Below the pieces are notes generated by a model. That model worked only from the letters and a program-made list of their open reading frames with translations. It searched no databases and was not told where the DNA came from. This document shows, piece by piece, positions 51,943 to 62,131 of a stretch of DNA of 64,000 nt. The stretch comes from Bugula neritina (lineage: Eukaryota > Bryozoa > Gymnolaemata > Cheilostomatida > Bugulidae): the NCBI GenBank assembly GCA_964035545.1, contig OZ037765.1:10968698-11032697 (forward strand). The letters are read 5' to 3'. The position numbers were made by a program, and so were the translations under genes. Position 1 is the first letter of the stretch, and the number at the start of each line of letters is the position of its first letter.

Positions 51943-54828
51943 TAAAACATATCAATGCCAAGTCTAAGTATGCCTGGCTAACCAGGGTTCGGCGTATAGG
52001 GTCTGGTTGTATAAGCAGAATCAAAACTTCTACCATGAAAAATAAAATATCAATATGTCTCTAACAAAGATAGCCTTCATGGTGTTGCTCCATGCCTCTG
52101 CTAGAAACATGTTGCTAGCAGAGGCAAAAATGCACGAAATTAGTATTGTGGGTTTTTTTGTTAAATCAATTATATCAGTAAGTTTATCATTCAATCTATT
52201 ATTCAGCCAAAGAATCTTACAAATTGACAGTCAAATAAAACAAATATCCTCATATAGTAGCTTCCGGATAAAGCTGCTTTATTTTAGAATATTGTAATTC
52301 GCTTCTTGTAATAAATGTTATTGTAAAAACTGGTAGCCTAGTTTGATGTTGTTCAAAATAGAAACTTGAAAACTTTGAAGGCTAAAAATACAGGTTGCAG
52401 ATTATATAATTGTTATATATTATAAAGTTCGTTGACCGTGTAGCAAGTTAGCCAAGGCTCATTACACTACAACATCATAATTAAAGTTCTCACTAAGCTC
52501 TTCCTCTTGCAAACAACTGTCACTCTTATATACAGCTTCTTTTAAAATACAACCAGCTCTAGTATACATGAAGTGTTTTTTAGGTAATTTAATATTATGA
52601 CTTTAAAATATCTAATGGTTAGGAGTTGTATTATCTTTACCAATGATAACATTTCATGCAATAACTACTTGAACATTATATCAATATAACACGTATATAA
52701 TTTATATGTGTTATATTATATAATGGTGTGATGCGGCGTACAATATACTTACATTCTTTTTGTATTTTACACTTTATTGTTGCAATTTTAGCAGTGCATC
52801 TGCAGGTTTATTAGCAATATAATAAACAATGTAAAAGTCACTTCAAAGCTACAGCATATACTCAGACCTGCATCAATATTTCCATATAACATTTGATCCT
52901 TCTGAATGACTTAGTTTCAAAATGTTTTGCTGACATACTGAAATTTAGCAAGTTTTTTCAATTGAAGTACACTTCATATACAATAGGACACAGGGTTACA
53001 CTAGGCTAACATAACACATGCTGATGAATCAAACAATGGCATAGCTTAGCAGGTGTGCCATGGCAACTGAGTGGTACCAGAAAAAGAAGATGCGGTCACA
53101 ATTACTCTTGTGCCACATTAAGCAAAGGCTTGCTAGTAGAATTAGTACCCTTCAAGCTCTCCAAGGAATTGTAATTATAAACAATATTAAAAATCTTTTC
53201 AAAACAGATACTAACCCAATTGTTTTGAGTATCATTTTACTGCCAGACTATTAAACTTATAATTTGCTTACAGCATATATTTTAGCTGCTTTCATTTGAC
53301 CTCAGTCAATGTGAGTGGTCTTGTATAGCTATGTCATGGGTATATGTAGCCAAGTTGCAATATAAACAACATATGGCTTGATTATTACTTTGAAAGCTTT
53401 TGTAATTGAGGGACATAAAATGATAATTATATAAGAATGTAGTAATAAGATTATCTATAAATCTACAATAAATATAACATAGCATGGTTGCAACAACTAG
53501 TAAATATGATATATTATTGTAAATTGCATAGATGTGTAAAAGTACCATAATTATTGTAATAGTCACTGTCATTTATGTTGATTAGAGAAATCAAATCATA
53601 AAAAGTATTTTAAGGTTTGAGGGTTGTGTTCACATGTTGAAAGTATACAATATTATTACTATTGACCAACATAGTGGTTTGGAAAGCTACATTTATTTCA
53701 AAAATCACATCTTCTATTGCAAAAAGCATATCAATCTTAGTTTCAAAATAAACTCGTTAGATTGCACTCTTTACCATTTTGCAAGACTCAAGTGCAGCTA
53801 GGCTTCAACAGTATCAACTTTATATAAGTTTAATCAATTATAGTTTCTGAACCTTTTATTTCAAGAAGAATCAGTGAATGAAAAGACACCTTGGATATAA
53901 ATAAAATATTGCCTTGCATACACGAAACTTCCAGGAAATAGCCATGGATGCTAGCGCAGCAATAATAAGAAAGTGCTATTGGATAAACAACAAGCTACAG
54001 TAGCTAGGAAAAACTTCTGATATAAAGTAATGCATAGCAATTGCTATTGGAACTAAAAAAAAGTTCTAGGTGCATAATTTGTAGCAACAGTTCTTTATTA
54101 TGTCCGACACCCTTTACTCTGCGTCAACTCAATCATCATTTGTGGTTTCCAGCTGCGCAAGGTTGTTCTCTTGTTTGGATAATAAATTTTTTTATGAAAC
54201 TCATAATTTTGATATGCATAGGTATTTGCATGGAATGCAAACTCTGAAATACTATGCAGCTTCTAACTGTTTCAACTTACACCTTTTTTTAGAAATCATA
54301 GTTTCTATTTGATTCTATAGTCGTTTAAAAGTTATGCCTATTAGGAAATAAGCAGCTTGTATAAAAGTTTTGTCACGTGTACAACAGTTGCATGTATATG
54401 AAACATTGCAACATTTTATTAAACTTATCCTATTATGCTTGAAAGAGGTACCGTTCTCTACATCTAAAGTGTAGATGCTCTTTCTATGAAGTCCAAGGGT
54501 CAATAACCTTGAGTTAATAATTATATTTTATTTGTTATCAATATTTTAACAAATAGGCTTAAATGTCTAACAGCATATTCTCAGCAAGTTAAGTTAAGTA
54601 ACCTAAGCTAATCTCATAGTAATCATGGCATGTACAAATTATACAACCTGACAAAAATCGCAGTATACTAGTAATAAAAGTTGCCGCAATATTGATCACA
54701 TTTATTGCTACACCTACACACTGAAATCGTGTTTAATAATTATATGTTGCAAGTACGAAGAGTCAAATACAGGTTATGATGTTAAGCTGATACTTTGACA
54801 CTACCATTTCGTAACAACTAAACAATAT
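51943..54828. other. Intergenic AT-rich DNA
   Basis: No exon series, RNA gene or named repeat recognised. A short AT-rich hairpin containing ATAACACGTATA lies at about 52683-52718. The remaining ORFs are short and lack domain content. Confidence 0.4.
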
Positions 54829-54866
54829 TGTGGTAAATTTATGTTGTGTGTGTGTGTCCTTTGTTG

Positions 54867-55006
54867 CCGAGATCGGTACTTCGGTCCTCCGAAACACCGA
54901 TATGCCGATTCTCGGCATATCGGAATACCGAAGTACCGAAATGCCGGATTCGGCATTTCGGATTCCCGAAGTGCCGATATTCGGTATTTCGGGCCTCCGA
55001 TCTCGG
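54867..55006. promoter_or_regulatory. CCGA/TCGG palindrome array in the LTR U3
   Basis: 140 bp with roughly eighteen CCGA or TCGG tetramers at near-regular spacing. They form nested palindromes such as CCGAGATCGG, a TATGCCGA/TCGGCATA pair, an AATGCCGG/TTCGGCATT pair and CCGATATTCGG, closed by CCGATCTCGG. It lies upstream of the TATA box, where enhancer or operator sites would be. Confidence 0.8.
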
Positions 55007-55035
55007 CAAACAAAGGAATGTCTTTGTCCTGCATG

Positions 55036-55044
55036 TATATAAAA
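55036..55044 (+). promoter_or_regulatory. LTR TATA box
   Basis: TATATAAAA downstream of the palindrome array; the same site recurs in the 3' LTR at 62637-62645. Transcription would start roughly 25-30 bp downstream, within the 55046-55090 hairpin. Confidence 0.75.
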
Positions 55045-55221
55045 GCCAGCGAGTTCCAGTATAGTTCAGTCTACTACTGGAGCTCGCTGGATAAAGACCA
55101 TTGATTCACTCGGACTATACTACAATAAAGATTATCTACATTCTACCTTATTTCTCGCCTTGTTTCTTATACAAGCATGTAACAGCACTAGTTTCATTCA
55201 CAATCCACAAAACTATCACAT

Positions 55222-55240
55222 TGGTGGCAGCGGTGGGATT
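55222..55240 (+). promoter_or_regulatory. Primer binding site for tRNA-Leu
   Basis: TGGTGGCAGCGGTGGGATT, one nucleotide after the LTR, is the exact complement of the 3' end of an animal tRNA-Leu including CCA (…CCCACCGCTGCCACCA). This primes minus-strand DNA synthesis. Confidence 0.9.
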
Positions 55241-55271
55241 CTACGAATAGCTAGTTGCTAAGAGAAATAGG

Positions 55272-56171
55272 ATGGCCCCAGGGGACCCAGCCCCTGAGGC
55301 AGCAGCACCACCAGCCCTCACTATTGAGGCGCTGGTCACAGCCCTCCAGGGATTGCGGGGGCAAGGACAGGCAGCACCTGGTGACAGGTATCGCCTCCAG
55401 CCCCCGACTTTCGGAGGAGATGGAGACGTGGAACAGTTCATCCAGGAGTTCGAGGACGTGGCCGCCACCGCTGAATGGCCAGTACGGGTGCGCGTCCTCC
55501 AACTCCGGGCCTGTCTGACAGGCCGGGCCAGGAACTTCGCACTGGGACCCGACGAAGCCCACATCCTGCGGGCTCTTAGGGCCCGGTTCGGGTTGACCAC
55601 GGAAGAGGCGACAGACCAGCTACAAGTGATGAGGAGAGACCGAAGGACATCTCTGGAAGATCACGCTAACGAGGTAGAGCGCCTGGCTCAGGCTGCTTTC
55701 GGTCACGCCACTGGCGACGATCGGAAGCGCCTCGTTTTTAACGCGTTCTTCCGGAGCGTGAACCACCCGGACCTCCAGCGGTACTGGCTAGCCGCAAAAG
55801 TCAAGAGCCTGGACGAAGCACTAGAGATGGGGAAGGCCTACTTCCAGGTGGAAGAGCCACGGAGGGCGAACTACGCAGCTCGCCAGGTGGCCGGAGATGC
55901 AGAAGAGGTACCCCCAACCCCACAAGTGGCAGCAGCAGCTACCCCGTCACCTGAGCAGACGCAGCTCAACATGCTGATGAGCATGATGAAAGGCCTGCAG
56001 GCTACAGTGACGGAGTTGCAGCGCAACCAGACGGACAGGCGGGCTCCCCGCTCGCGGGACGACCCTGTCCGCCCCCCTATGCCCACTTGCTGGGAGTGCG
56101 GGATGCCAGGACATGTGAGAAGGCACTGCCCTAAGGGACAGAAGCCTTTAAACACCCGAGGCTCACGGTGA
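55272..56171 (+). CDS. gag: Gag (capsid and nucleocapsid) of the Gypsy element
   Basis: 299 residues. The first ATG after the primer binding site follows a 31-nt leader. Residues about 45-200 are a helical retrotransposon Gag/capsid region (FGGDGDVEQFIQEFEDV, then a helical run ending near KAYFQVEEP). Residues 273-286 are one CCHC zinc knuckle, CWECGMPGHVRRHC (C-x2-C-x4-H-x4-C). The protein packages the element RNA into particles. It ends TGA at 56169-56171; translation of pol needs a -1 shift at 56147. Confidence 0.96.
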   Translation: MAPGDPAPEAAAPPALTIEALVTALQGLRGQGQAAPGDRYRLQPPTFGGDGDVEQFIQEFEDVAATAEWPVRVRVLQLRACLTGRARNFALGPDEAHILRALRARFGLTTEEATDQLQVMRRDRRTSLEDHANEVERLAQAAFGHATGDDRKRLVFNAFFRSVNHPDLQRYWLAAKVKSLDEALEMGKAYFQVEEPRRANYAARQVAGDAEEVPPTPQVAAAATPSPEQTQLNMLMSMMKGLQATVTELQRNQTDRRAPRSRDDPVRPPMPTCWECGMPGHVRRHCPKGQKPLNTRGSR

Positions 56172-59100
56172 ATTCCGCCACCCGTGGGCCCCATGCCAAT
56201 CCGGTCCGGGATGGGACTCGGAAGACAGTAGAAGAGACCTCTCCAGAGTCGACCTATATCGAGTGGCACGCAAACCGGAGATCTCGGAGACCGAAAGGCC
56301 TACCCGATCCTCCTGCCCTGCCACTCGATACCCGGATGGAACTAGAAGAAACCGGATGGCAGGCACCTCGGAGATCTCGGAGGCCGCAAGGTCTACCCGA
56401 TCCTCCAGCCTGGCCACTCCGTAACCGGTTCGCGGGGTTGCCCGAGGAAGTTGTGGAGGAGGATTCAGCTTACTCGCAAGAGTATCCCAAGCTACCCTCC
56501 CGACCTCAGAAAACCCCCGTTGTCTCTAAGACGAAGAGGAGGCCCGCTGTGCGGACCCAAGTCGTGTCTCCCCCAGAGACTGACCGCTCCAGGAGCACCC
56601 AGCCGTATGGAAGCAGCTACTTCCTGCCCGGAAAGATTTCGGGTAAAGCTGCCACATTCCTACTGGATACTGGGTGCACTACCAACCTGCTGAGTAGGCG
56701 TCTCTTTGACACCCTTGGTGCACGAGAGCGGGCGAGCCTCGAGCCGTATGAAGGTGCGCATGGTACGTTGGCGGACGGATCATGCATTCCTTTCTACGGC
56801 GTCATTTCACTACCTGGACGCGTCCGTGATCAAGCAGTTCACGAGACGTTTATCGTCAGCCAGCTGAAGGAGGACGCCATCTTGGGAATGCCCTTCCTGG
56901 AGAAACACCAGTGCCACATGGATTTCCAGAAGTCAGTGGTAGTGATGGCTGGGAAGGAACTTGTCTGTGTTGACAAGTTTGGCAGGCCCTTGGTGGGCGG
57001 AGTCCAGGTAGTACGGGACTGCACAGTTCCGGGGAGGTCCCAGGCGACTCTCCGATGTAGAGTCAACTGCAAGGGGATCGCCGGCCTGGGGATGGTTGAA
57101 GGAACGCACGGAGCCATCCGACTAGCAAACAGCCTGAATCGGCTAGATTGTCGGCAAGAGCTCCTCGTGCAGTGCATCAACCCCTTCACGGAACCTGTCC
57201 AACTATCGGCTGGAGCGCTGGTGGGGAAGTACCACTCCATCCAGGAAGCGGATGTGGGTCCGGCACTGGAGACAGTGGCCGACAACCAGGGAAACCCCCC
57301 TCACACCAGACGAGAAGCAGTCCCGGAGCATCTGGCTGACCTGTATGACGGAGCATGCGGAAACTGTACGAGTAGTACTGAACGCCAAGTACTGGCTCAA
57401 CTACTCGCGGAGTACAGTGATGTCTTTAGTCGTGGCGATAGAGACATGGGGCTGACTAAGGTTATCTCTCACGAGATACCCCTGGCAGCCGACACCACTC
57501 CCATCAGGCAGCCTACCCGACGTCTGGGCCCGGAGAAGGAGAAGGAGGTGAGCCGACAGGTACAGGATCTTCTGGACCGGGATCTGATTGAGCCTGCCCA
57601 CGGTGCGTGGAGCTCCCCAGTGGTCCTGGTCAAGAAGAAGGATGGTAGCTGGAGATTCTGCGTAGACTACCGCAGACTCAACAACGCCACCATCCAGGAC
57701 GCCTACCCTCTCCCACGGATAGATGAGTCTCTAGATGCCCTCGCGGGTAGCAAGTACTTCAGTACTTTGGATCTGCTTAGCGGGTACTGGCAAGTGCCCC
57801 TCAGTCCTGATGCCCAGGACAAAGCAGCATTCATTACTCGCGACGGGCTCTGGAAGTGGAAAGTACTGCCATTCGGACTAACGTCCGCTCCGGCAACATT
57901 CCAACGGCTCATGGAGCAAGTCCTCAGTGGGTTACACTGGAAGACCCTCCTCATCTATCTGGACGATGTCATTGTCATCTCCCCAGACTTTGCGACTCAT
58001 GTCAGTCGTCTGCGGGAGGTCTTTGACCGTCTCCGGGCAGCTGGACTGAAGCTGAAGCCCTCCAAGTGCGCACTCCTGCAGCCAGAAGTCACATACCTGG
58101 GCCATGTGGTTGGCCGTGATGGGGTCGCTACCGATCCAGAGAAGGTACAAGCTGTGAAGGAGTGGACTGTTCCCCGCGACCTCCCTGAGTTGCGTGCATT
58201 CCTGGGCCTAGTAGGGTACTACCGGCAGTACATACCTGGTTTCGCAGGAGTGGCTCAGCCGTTAAATCGGCTGACCGCAAAGGGAGTCCGGTGGCAGTGG
58301 ACACAGGAGGAGCAGCAGGCATTCGACCACCTCAAGCAACGGCTAATGGAAGCGCCAATCCTGGCGTATCCTGACCCAGCCAAAGAGTACATCCTGGACA
58401 CCGACGCCAGCGACCACAGCGTGGGAGCCGTCCTGTCTCAAGTCCAGGGTGGAAGTGAGGTGGTCGTGGCTTACTATAGCAAGACTCTCGCGGCCGCCGA
58501 GAAGAACTACTGCACCACTAGGAAGGAACTCCTAGCAGTAGTCAAGGCGGTCAAGCACTTTCGGCCATATCTGTATGGGAAATCGTTCCGTTTGCGAACA
58601 GACCATGCGTCACTGATATGGCTGTGTAAACGTGCAGAGCCCTCGAGCCAGGTAGCTCGTTGGCTAGAGATTCTTGCCGAGTTCTCTTACCGTATAGAGC
58701 ACCGTGCAGGCCGGAAGCATGGGAACGCCGACGGCATGAGCCGCCGGCCGGTAGAGGACTGTAAGCAATGCCTGCACATTGAACAGCGGGACGGGGGACC
58801 CGCTCGCCTTGACGTGGAAACGGAGCTAGTGGAGGGCACCGCCTACCGGTGGGAGCACGGCCATCTTCGGACCGAAACCCACCAGGACGGTGTCCAGGCG
58901 CTCCACGCCAACCCTACTCTGCACCAGAACGTCAAGGAGCTGTGCCGACTCCAGGAGACGCTACCCGGCGCGGTAGCGGACATCTTCCGGGCCAAGAAGG
59001 AGGGCCGACGACCTAGCGAGGAACGGCAGCGGCAGGGAGACGTTGAGTTCCAACTCCTCTGTCGTCGCTGGGATGCCCTCAAGGTCAGTCCTGATGGCCT

Positions 59101-62100
59101 CCTGATGATAACGTTAGCAGCAGACAACCGCCAGCAGAAGAGGGACCGCGTCGTCTGTCCACGCGCCCTCCGGCGGGAACTGATCTGGGACACCCATAAG
59201 CAGGCTCATGCTGGAGTCAGTCGGGTCATCAGGTGTCTGCGGCTGCGTTGGTATTGGCCCGGAATGACTCGGGACGTACGACTGCGGGTACGGCAATGCG
59301 AGGTCTGCCAAGCTAGCAAGCATGGCCGCCCCACGGAAACCACTGGTCGACGCCGGCTGTACGCTGGTCGACCGTGGCAAGTAGTGGCGGTAGACCTCGT
59401 CGGGCCTATGCCGTTATCCGCCAGAGGAAACACCTGGATACTGGTGCTCACGGACCACTTTACCCGGTGGGCGGATGCTCTGGCTATTCCAGACGCCACC
59501 GCCCCCACAGTGGCCCGGACCCTGGACCAACATGTATTCTGTTACCTCGGTTTGCCCGAGCAGATACATACAGACCAGGGTGCCCAGTTCCAGTCCCAGC
59601 TCATGGGAGACCTCTGCCGGATATGGGGGGTGAACCAGAGTCGGACCACCCCATATCACCCGCAAGGGAACGGAGTCGTCGAGCGGAACAACAGGATGTT
59701 GGGTGATGCGCTCCGGAGCCTGCTGCTTGGTCGAGGTCAGGAAGAATGGGACGTGGTGCTGCCGCAGATCATGCGGGCTTACCGCAGCACACCACACTCC
59801 GCCACGCAGGAGACCCCAAACTTCCTGATGTTAGGCCGGGAGACGCGGGTCCCGGAACACCTGACGTACCATGTTCCTGCCCCCGAGTCACCGGTACACG
59901 AATATGTGGAGGGTCTGATGGACATCATGGGCAAAGCTCATGATGCGCTGCGCACCCAGCAGTGGCAGACCCGCACAGAGGACTCAGAGGAGCCCCCGTT
60001 GTACCAAGTGGGAGACTGGGTCTGGATGGTGAGTTACCGTAGGCGGCGTGGACAGTCGGCTAAGCTTCAGCCCAAGTTCGTCGGCCCCTACTGCGTAGTA
60101 GAGGTGCTGCCCAACCACACATACCGTGTGGAGCGCTCTGGACAGGTCTCTGTCCAGAGCGAGCAGCGCCTCAAACCTTACCATGCCAGCCCAGACGCGG
60201 TGGGTCAGGCTCCACCCCTCTTGGAGCCCCACCGTCAGCCCAACCGTCGTGGACGGGCCACCCGGCCCCGTGAGGTGGAGATTATGGTCCCCAGGGAGGC
60301 AGACCAGGAGCAAGCCGCCCTGATAGAGCAGCTGGAGCGACAGCAGAGAGCGGAGCGAGAGCAGGAACAGCAGCAAGCCCTTGGCTCACAACCCCTCCCG
60401 GGGGAGGACACCCCCACCCCCGTACGGGGTGAAGACGGGGACCCCCCTACCAGGGTAGCCCAGGAGCCACCAACACCACCAGAGTCTGTTCCACTTGAGA
60501 GGAGCCAGCGGCCAAGAAGACCTCCCAGGTACCTGGCAGACTATGCTGTAGGACACCTGGAGGGGCCCCCTCCTGAGGAAGACCCCCCCCACACTGACTG
60601 CCACCCCATCTTGGTTGGAAATTCCCTCCATCACCCCGGAGAATTCCACCAAGAAGAAGAAATGGCCGACCGAATTTCGGAAGACACTCGATCACGCGAG
60701 TTGTCTCCTCGAAATCCGGGGGAAATTCCCACGAGCCACGCGACTCGGGCTTCAGCAGGTAAAACTTCTGAAGCACGAGGTTCGGCCATTTCTCATTCTG
60801 ACTTCACACAGCTCGCACGGCAGTTGCAACTCAAACTAAATTCTGATTCTAATACTCATTTTGATTTTACCACTATTCTCCGTACGCTATCAGCGGCTAT
60901 GGGGATCACTCTACCAGATACACAATCAGGTATTTCTTCTAGATTAGATCCTCCAGTTGCGGAGTCTAATCAAACTACAGTAGACTGGTCTTTACTAGAT
61001 TTACTTGGTTCTGATATCTTAGGACCGGAGGCCGAGATGGATCTCGGAGATGACTCTGCCATTGATACATTGTTGAATCACGATGTAGGCTCAGTCAATT
61101 TCTGCGATACACCTCGGCCCTCGGTTTTTAACTTATCTCCATTCACACCTGTGCCGAATTTCGGCGATAGTGAGACCGGCTTCTCACAGCCTCTACTATC
61201 TATTCTAGAGGAGCGGATGGACGTTGAGGAGGCCAGTCGGTCCGACTCCCCTCCCCCACCGGGCCTTGCTTCGGCTTCTACCAGCCAGCAGGCCGCCACC
61301 TCCTCCACAGAGGTGTGTTCCGCCATGGTTGGCCCTGACCCCAAACCGGTCGAGCTTCAGCTCACGGCCGGGGAGGAGCAGGGCATCCTACACGGCGACC
61401 ACCTGCCAGCAGAAGAAGACGCCTCCCCAATACTGGCCCTGCCTCGGGCCCTGGTCGCCCGCCAGTATTGGGTGACTGGACCCACCAACCTAAAAATTGG
61501 TGATGCTTGCGGTGAGCCGGGCAACCGCATCTGCCATGAGTGTAAGAGGAAATTCTCCTCTGCACGGCGGTTGCGCGTACACGCCCCTCAGCATTACATC
61601 AACGTGTTTTGCCCGTGTGGGGAGTTCTCCTACCAGAGAGACTATGTGTTGAGACATCAGCGCATAGCTCACTGCCACACGGGCTACACGTTTGCTGTAG
61701 ACCAGGCCTCCTTTCCCGAATTTCGGGACCTGGTGCTGCCACACGTGGCGGATCCCCACAAACGGGCTGCTCTCGCCCTGGGATTTCCCGCGTGTAGGCC
61801 AGTTCGGGAGGAAGAAGGGGAGCCCGCCGCGACACCCCAACCGGCAGCCACCCAGCCACTTCGGGTCATGCTGGCACGGGTCGGACCATGTGCCAGGGCC
61901 GATTCATCGGACCTGGGCCCCCGACCCTCGGCGGCGGGCGGGAAGCAGACGCACCGCCAGCGACGTCCTGCCCGTGGTACTACCGACCGCCCTAGGCACC
62001 AGACGTCAGCTCAGTTGGCAGAGGAGGTCCACCAGTTACGCCGGCAGCTCCGCAGATGTGAAGAGGAGCTGGGGCAACTCCGGAGACGAGTTAGCCGCCT

Positions 62101-62131
62101 GGAGCGGGGTCGTTCTGGCGACCGCCGCTGA
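56135..62131 (+). CDS. pol: Pol polyprotein with C2H2 zinc-finger C-terminal extension
   Basis: Open for about 1987 codons from 56168 to TGA 62131, with no usual ATG start, as expected for a frameshift product. Residues are numbered from 56168. An Arg/Pro linker near 36-84 carries two copies of RRSRRPxGLPDPPA. Protease: LLDTGCTTN, active-site Asp 167. Reverse transcriptase about 430-650, catalytic YLDD 597-600. RNase H about 740-860, first Asp 744. Integrase: HHCC finger about 1008-1045 and Asp1076, Asp1136, Glu1172 (a D-D-35-E triad). GPY/F module near 1304 (KFVGPYCVVEVL). A 650-residue tail follows: Gln/Glu-rich, then acidic, then two C2H2 fingers (1789-1809 C-x2-C-x12-H-x3-H; 1815-1835 C-x-C-x12-H-x4-H) and a Leu/Arg heptad coiled coil (about 1943-1987). 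All catalytic residues are present. Confidence 0.96.
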   Translation, partial: GTEAFKHPRLTVNSATRGPHANPVRDGTRKTVEETSPESTYIEWHANRRSRRPKGLPDPPALPLDTRMELEETGWQAPRRSRRPQGLPDPPAWPLRNRFAGLPEEVVEEDSAYSQEYPKLPSRPQKTPVVSKTKRRPAVRTQVVSPPETDRSRSTQPYGSSYFLPGKISGKAATFLLDTGCTTNLLSRRLFDTLGARERASLEPYEGAHGTLADGSCIPFYGVISLPGRVRDQAVHETFIVSQLKEDAILGMPFLEKHQCHMDFQKSVVVMAGKELVCVDKFGRPLVGGVQVVRDCTVPGRSQATLRCRVNCKGIAGLGMVEGTHGAIRLANSLNRLDCRQELLVQCINPFTEPVQLSAGALVGKYHSIQEADVGPALETVADNQGNPPHTRREAVPEHLADLYDGACGNCTSSTERQVLAQLLAEYSDVFSRGDRDMGLTKVISHEIPLAADTTPIRQPTRRLGPEKEKEVSRQVQDLLDRDLIEPAHGAWSSPVVLVKKKDGSWRFCVDYRRLNNATIQDAYPLPRIDESLDALAGSKYFSTLDLLSGYWQVPLSPDAQDKAAFITRDGLWKWKVLPFGLTSAPATFQRLMEQVLSGLHWKTLLIYLDDVIVISPDFATHVSRLREVFDRLRAAGLKLKPSKCALLQPEVTYLGHVVGRDGVATDPEKVQAVKEWTVPRDLPELRAFLGLVGYYRQYIPGFAGVAQPLNRLTAKGVRWQWTQEEQQAFDHLKQRLMEAPILAYPDPAKEYILDTDASDHSVGAVLSQVQGGSEVVVAYYSKTLAAAEKNYCTTRKELLAVVKAVKHFRPYLYGKSFRLRTDHASLIWLCKRAEPSSQVARWLEILAEFSYRIEHRAGRKHGNADGMSRRPVEDCKQCLHIEQRDGGPARLDVETELVEGTAYRWEHGHLRTETHQDGVQALHANPTLHQNVKELCRLQETLPGAVADIFRAKKEGRRPSEERQRQGDVEFQLLCRRWDALKVSPDGLLMITLAADNRQQKRDRVVCPRALRRELIWDTHKQAHAGVSRVIRCLRLRWYWPGMTRDVRLRVRQCEVCQASKHGRPTETTGRRRLYAGRPWQVVAVDLVGPMPLSARGNTWILVLTDHFTRWADALAIPDATAPTVARTLDQHVFCYLGLPEQIHTDQGAQFQSQLMGDLCRIWGVNQSRTTPYHPQGNGVVERNNRMLGDALRSLLLGRGQEEWDVVLPQIMRAYRSTPHSATQETPNFLMLGRETRVPEHLTYHVPAPESPVHEYVEGLMDIMGKAHDALRTQQWQTRTEDSEEPPLYQVGDWVWMVSYRRRRGQSAKLQPKFVGPYCVVEVLPNHTYRVERSGQVSVQSEQRLKPYHASPDAVGQAPPLLEPHRQPNRRGRATRPREVEIMVPREADQEQAALIEQLERQQRAEREQEQQQALGSQPLPGEDTPTPVRGEDGDPPTRVAQEPPTPPESVPLERSQRPRRPPRYLADYAVGHLEGPPPEEDPPHTDCHPILVGNSLHHPGEFHQEEEMADRISEDTRSRELSPRNPGEIPTSHATRASAGKTSEARGSAISHSDFTQLARQLQLKLNSDSNTHFDFTTILRTLSAAMGITLPDTQSGISSRLDPPVAESNQTTVDWSLLDLLGSDILGPEAEMDLGDDSAIDTLLNHDVGSVNFCDTPRPSVFNLSPFTPVPNFGDSETGFSQPLLSILEERMDVEEASRSDSPPPPGLASASTSQQAATSSTEVCSAMVGPDPKPVELQLTAGEEQGILHGDHLPAEEDASPILALPRALVARQYWVTGPTNLKIGDACGEPGNRICHECKRKFSSARRLRVHAPQHYINVFCPCGEFSYQRDYVLRHQRIAHCHTGYTFAVDQASFPEFRDLVLPHVADPHKRAALALGFPACRPVREEEGEPAATPQPAATQPLRVMLARVGPCARADSSDLGPRPSAAGGKQTHRQRRPARGTTDRPRHQTSAQLAEEVHQLRRQLRRCEEELGQLRRRVSRLERGRSGDRR
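56147..56190 (+). promoter_or_regulatory. -1 ribosomal frameshift signal between gag and pol
   Basis: The heptamer T TTA AAC (56147-56153) is in the correct gag phase for an X XXY YYZ slippery site. After a 6-nt spacer comes a 9-bp GC-rich stem, 56160-56168 with 56182-56190 (one G·U pair), and a 13-nt loop. The pol frame is -1 relative to gag and opens at 56135 after a TAA, so the shift must occur between there and the gag stop at 56169. All three elements agree. Confidence 0.88.

Larger units (their letters stand above)
54829..55220 (+). repeat. 5' LTR
   Basis: 392 bp, beginning TGTG and ending CACA. It holds a dense array of CCGA/TCGG palindromes (54867-55006), a TATA box TATATAAAA at 55036-55044, a strong hairpin directly after it (55046-55090, arms CCAGCGAG and CTCGCTGG) and a polyadenylation signal AATAAA at 55124-55129. 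Confidence 0.97.

Noticed and set aside
56168-56170. GTG as the translation start of pol
   Set aside because: The open frame begins at 56135, and a frameshift signal lies upstream, so pol is made as a fusion by frameshifting.
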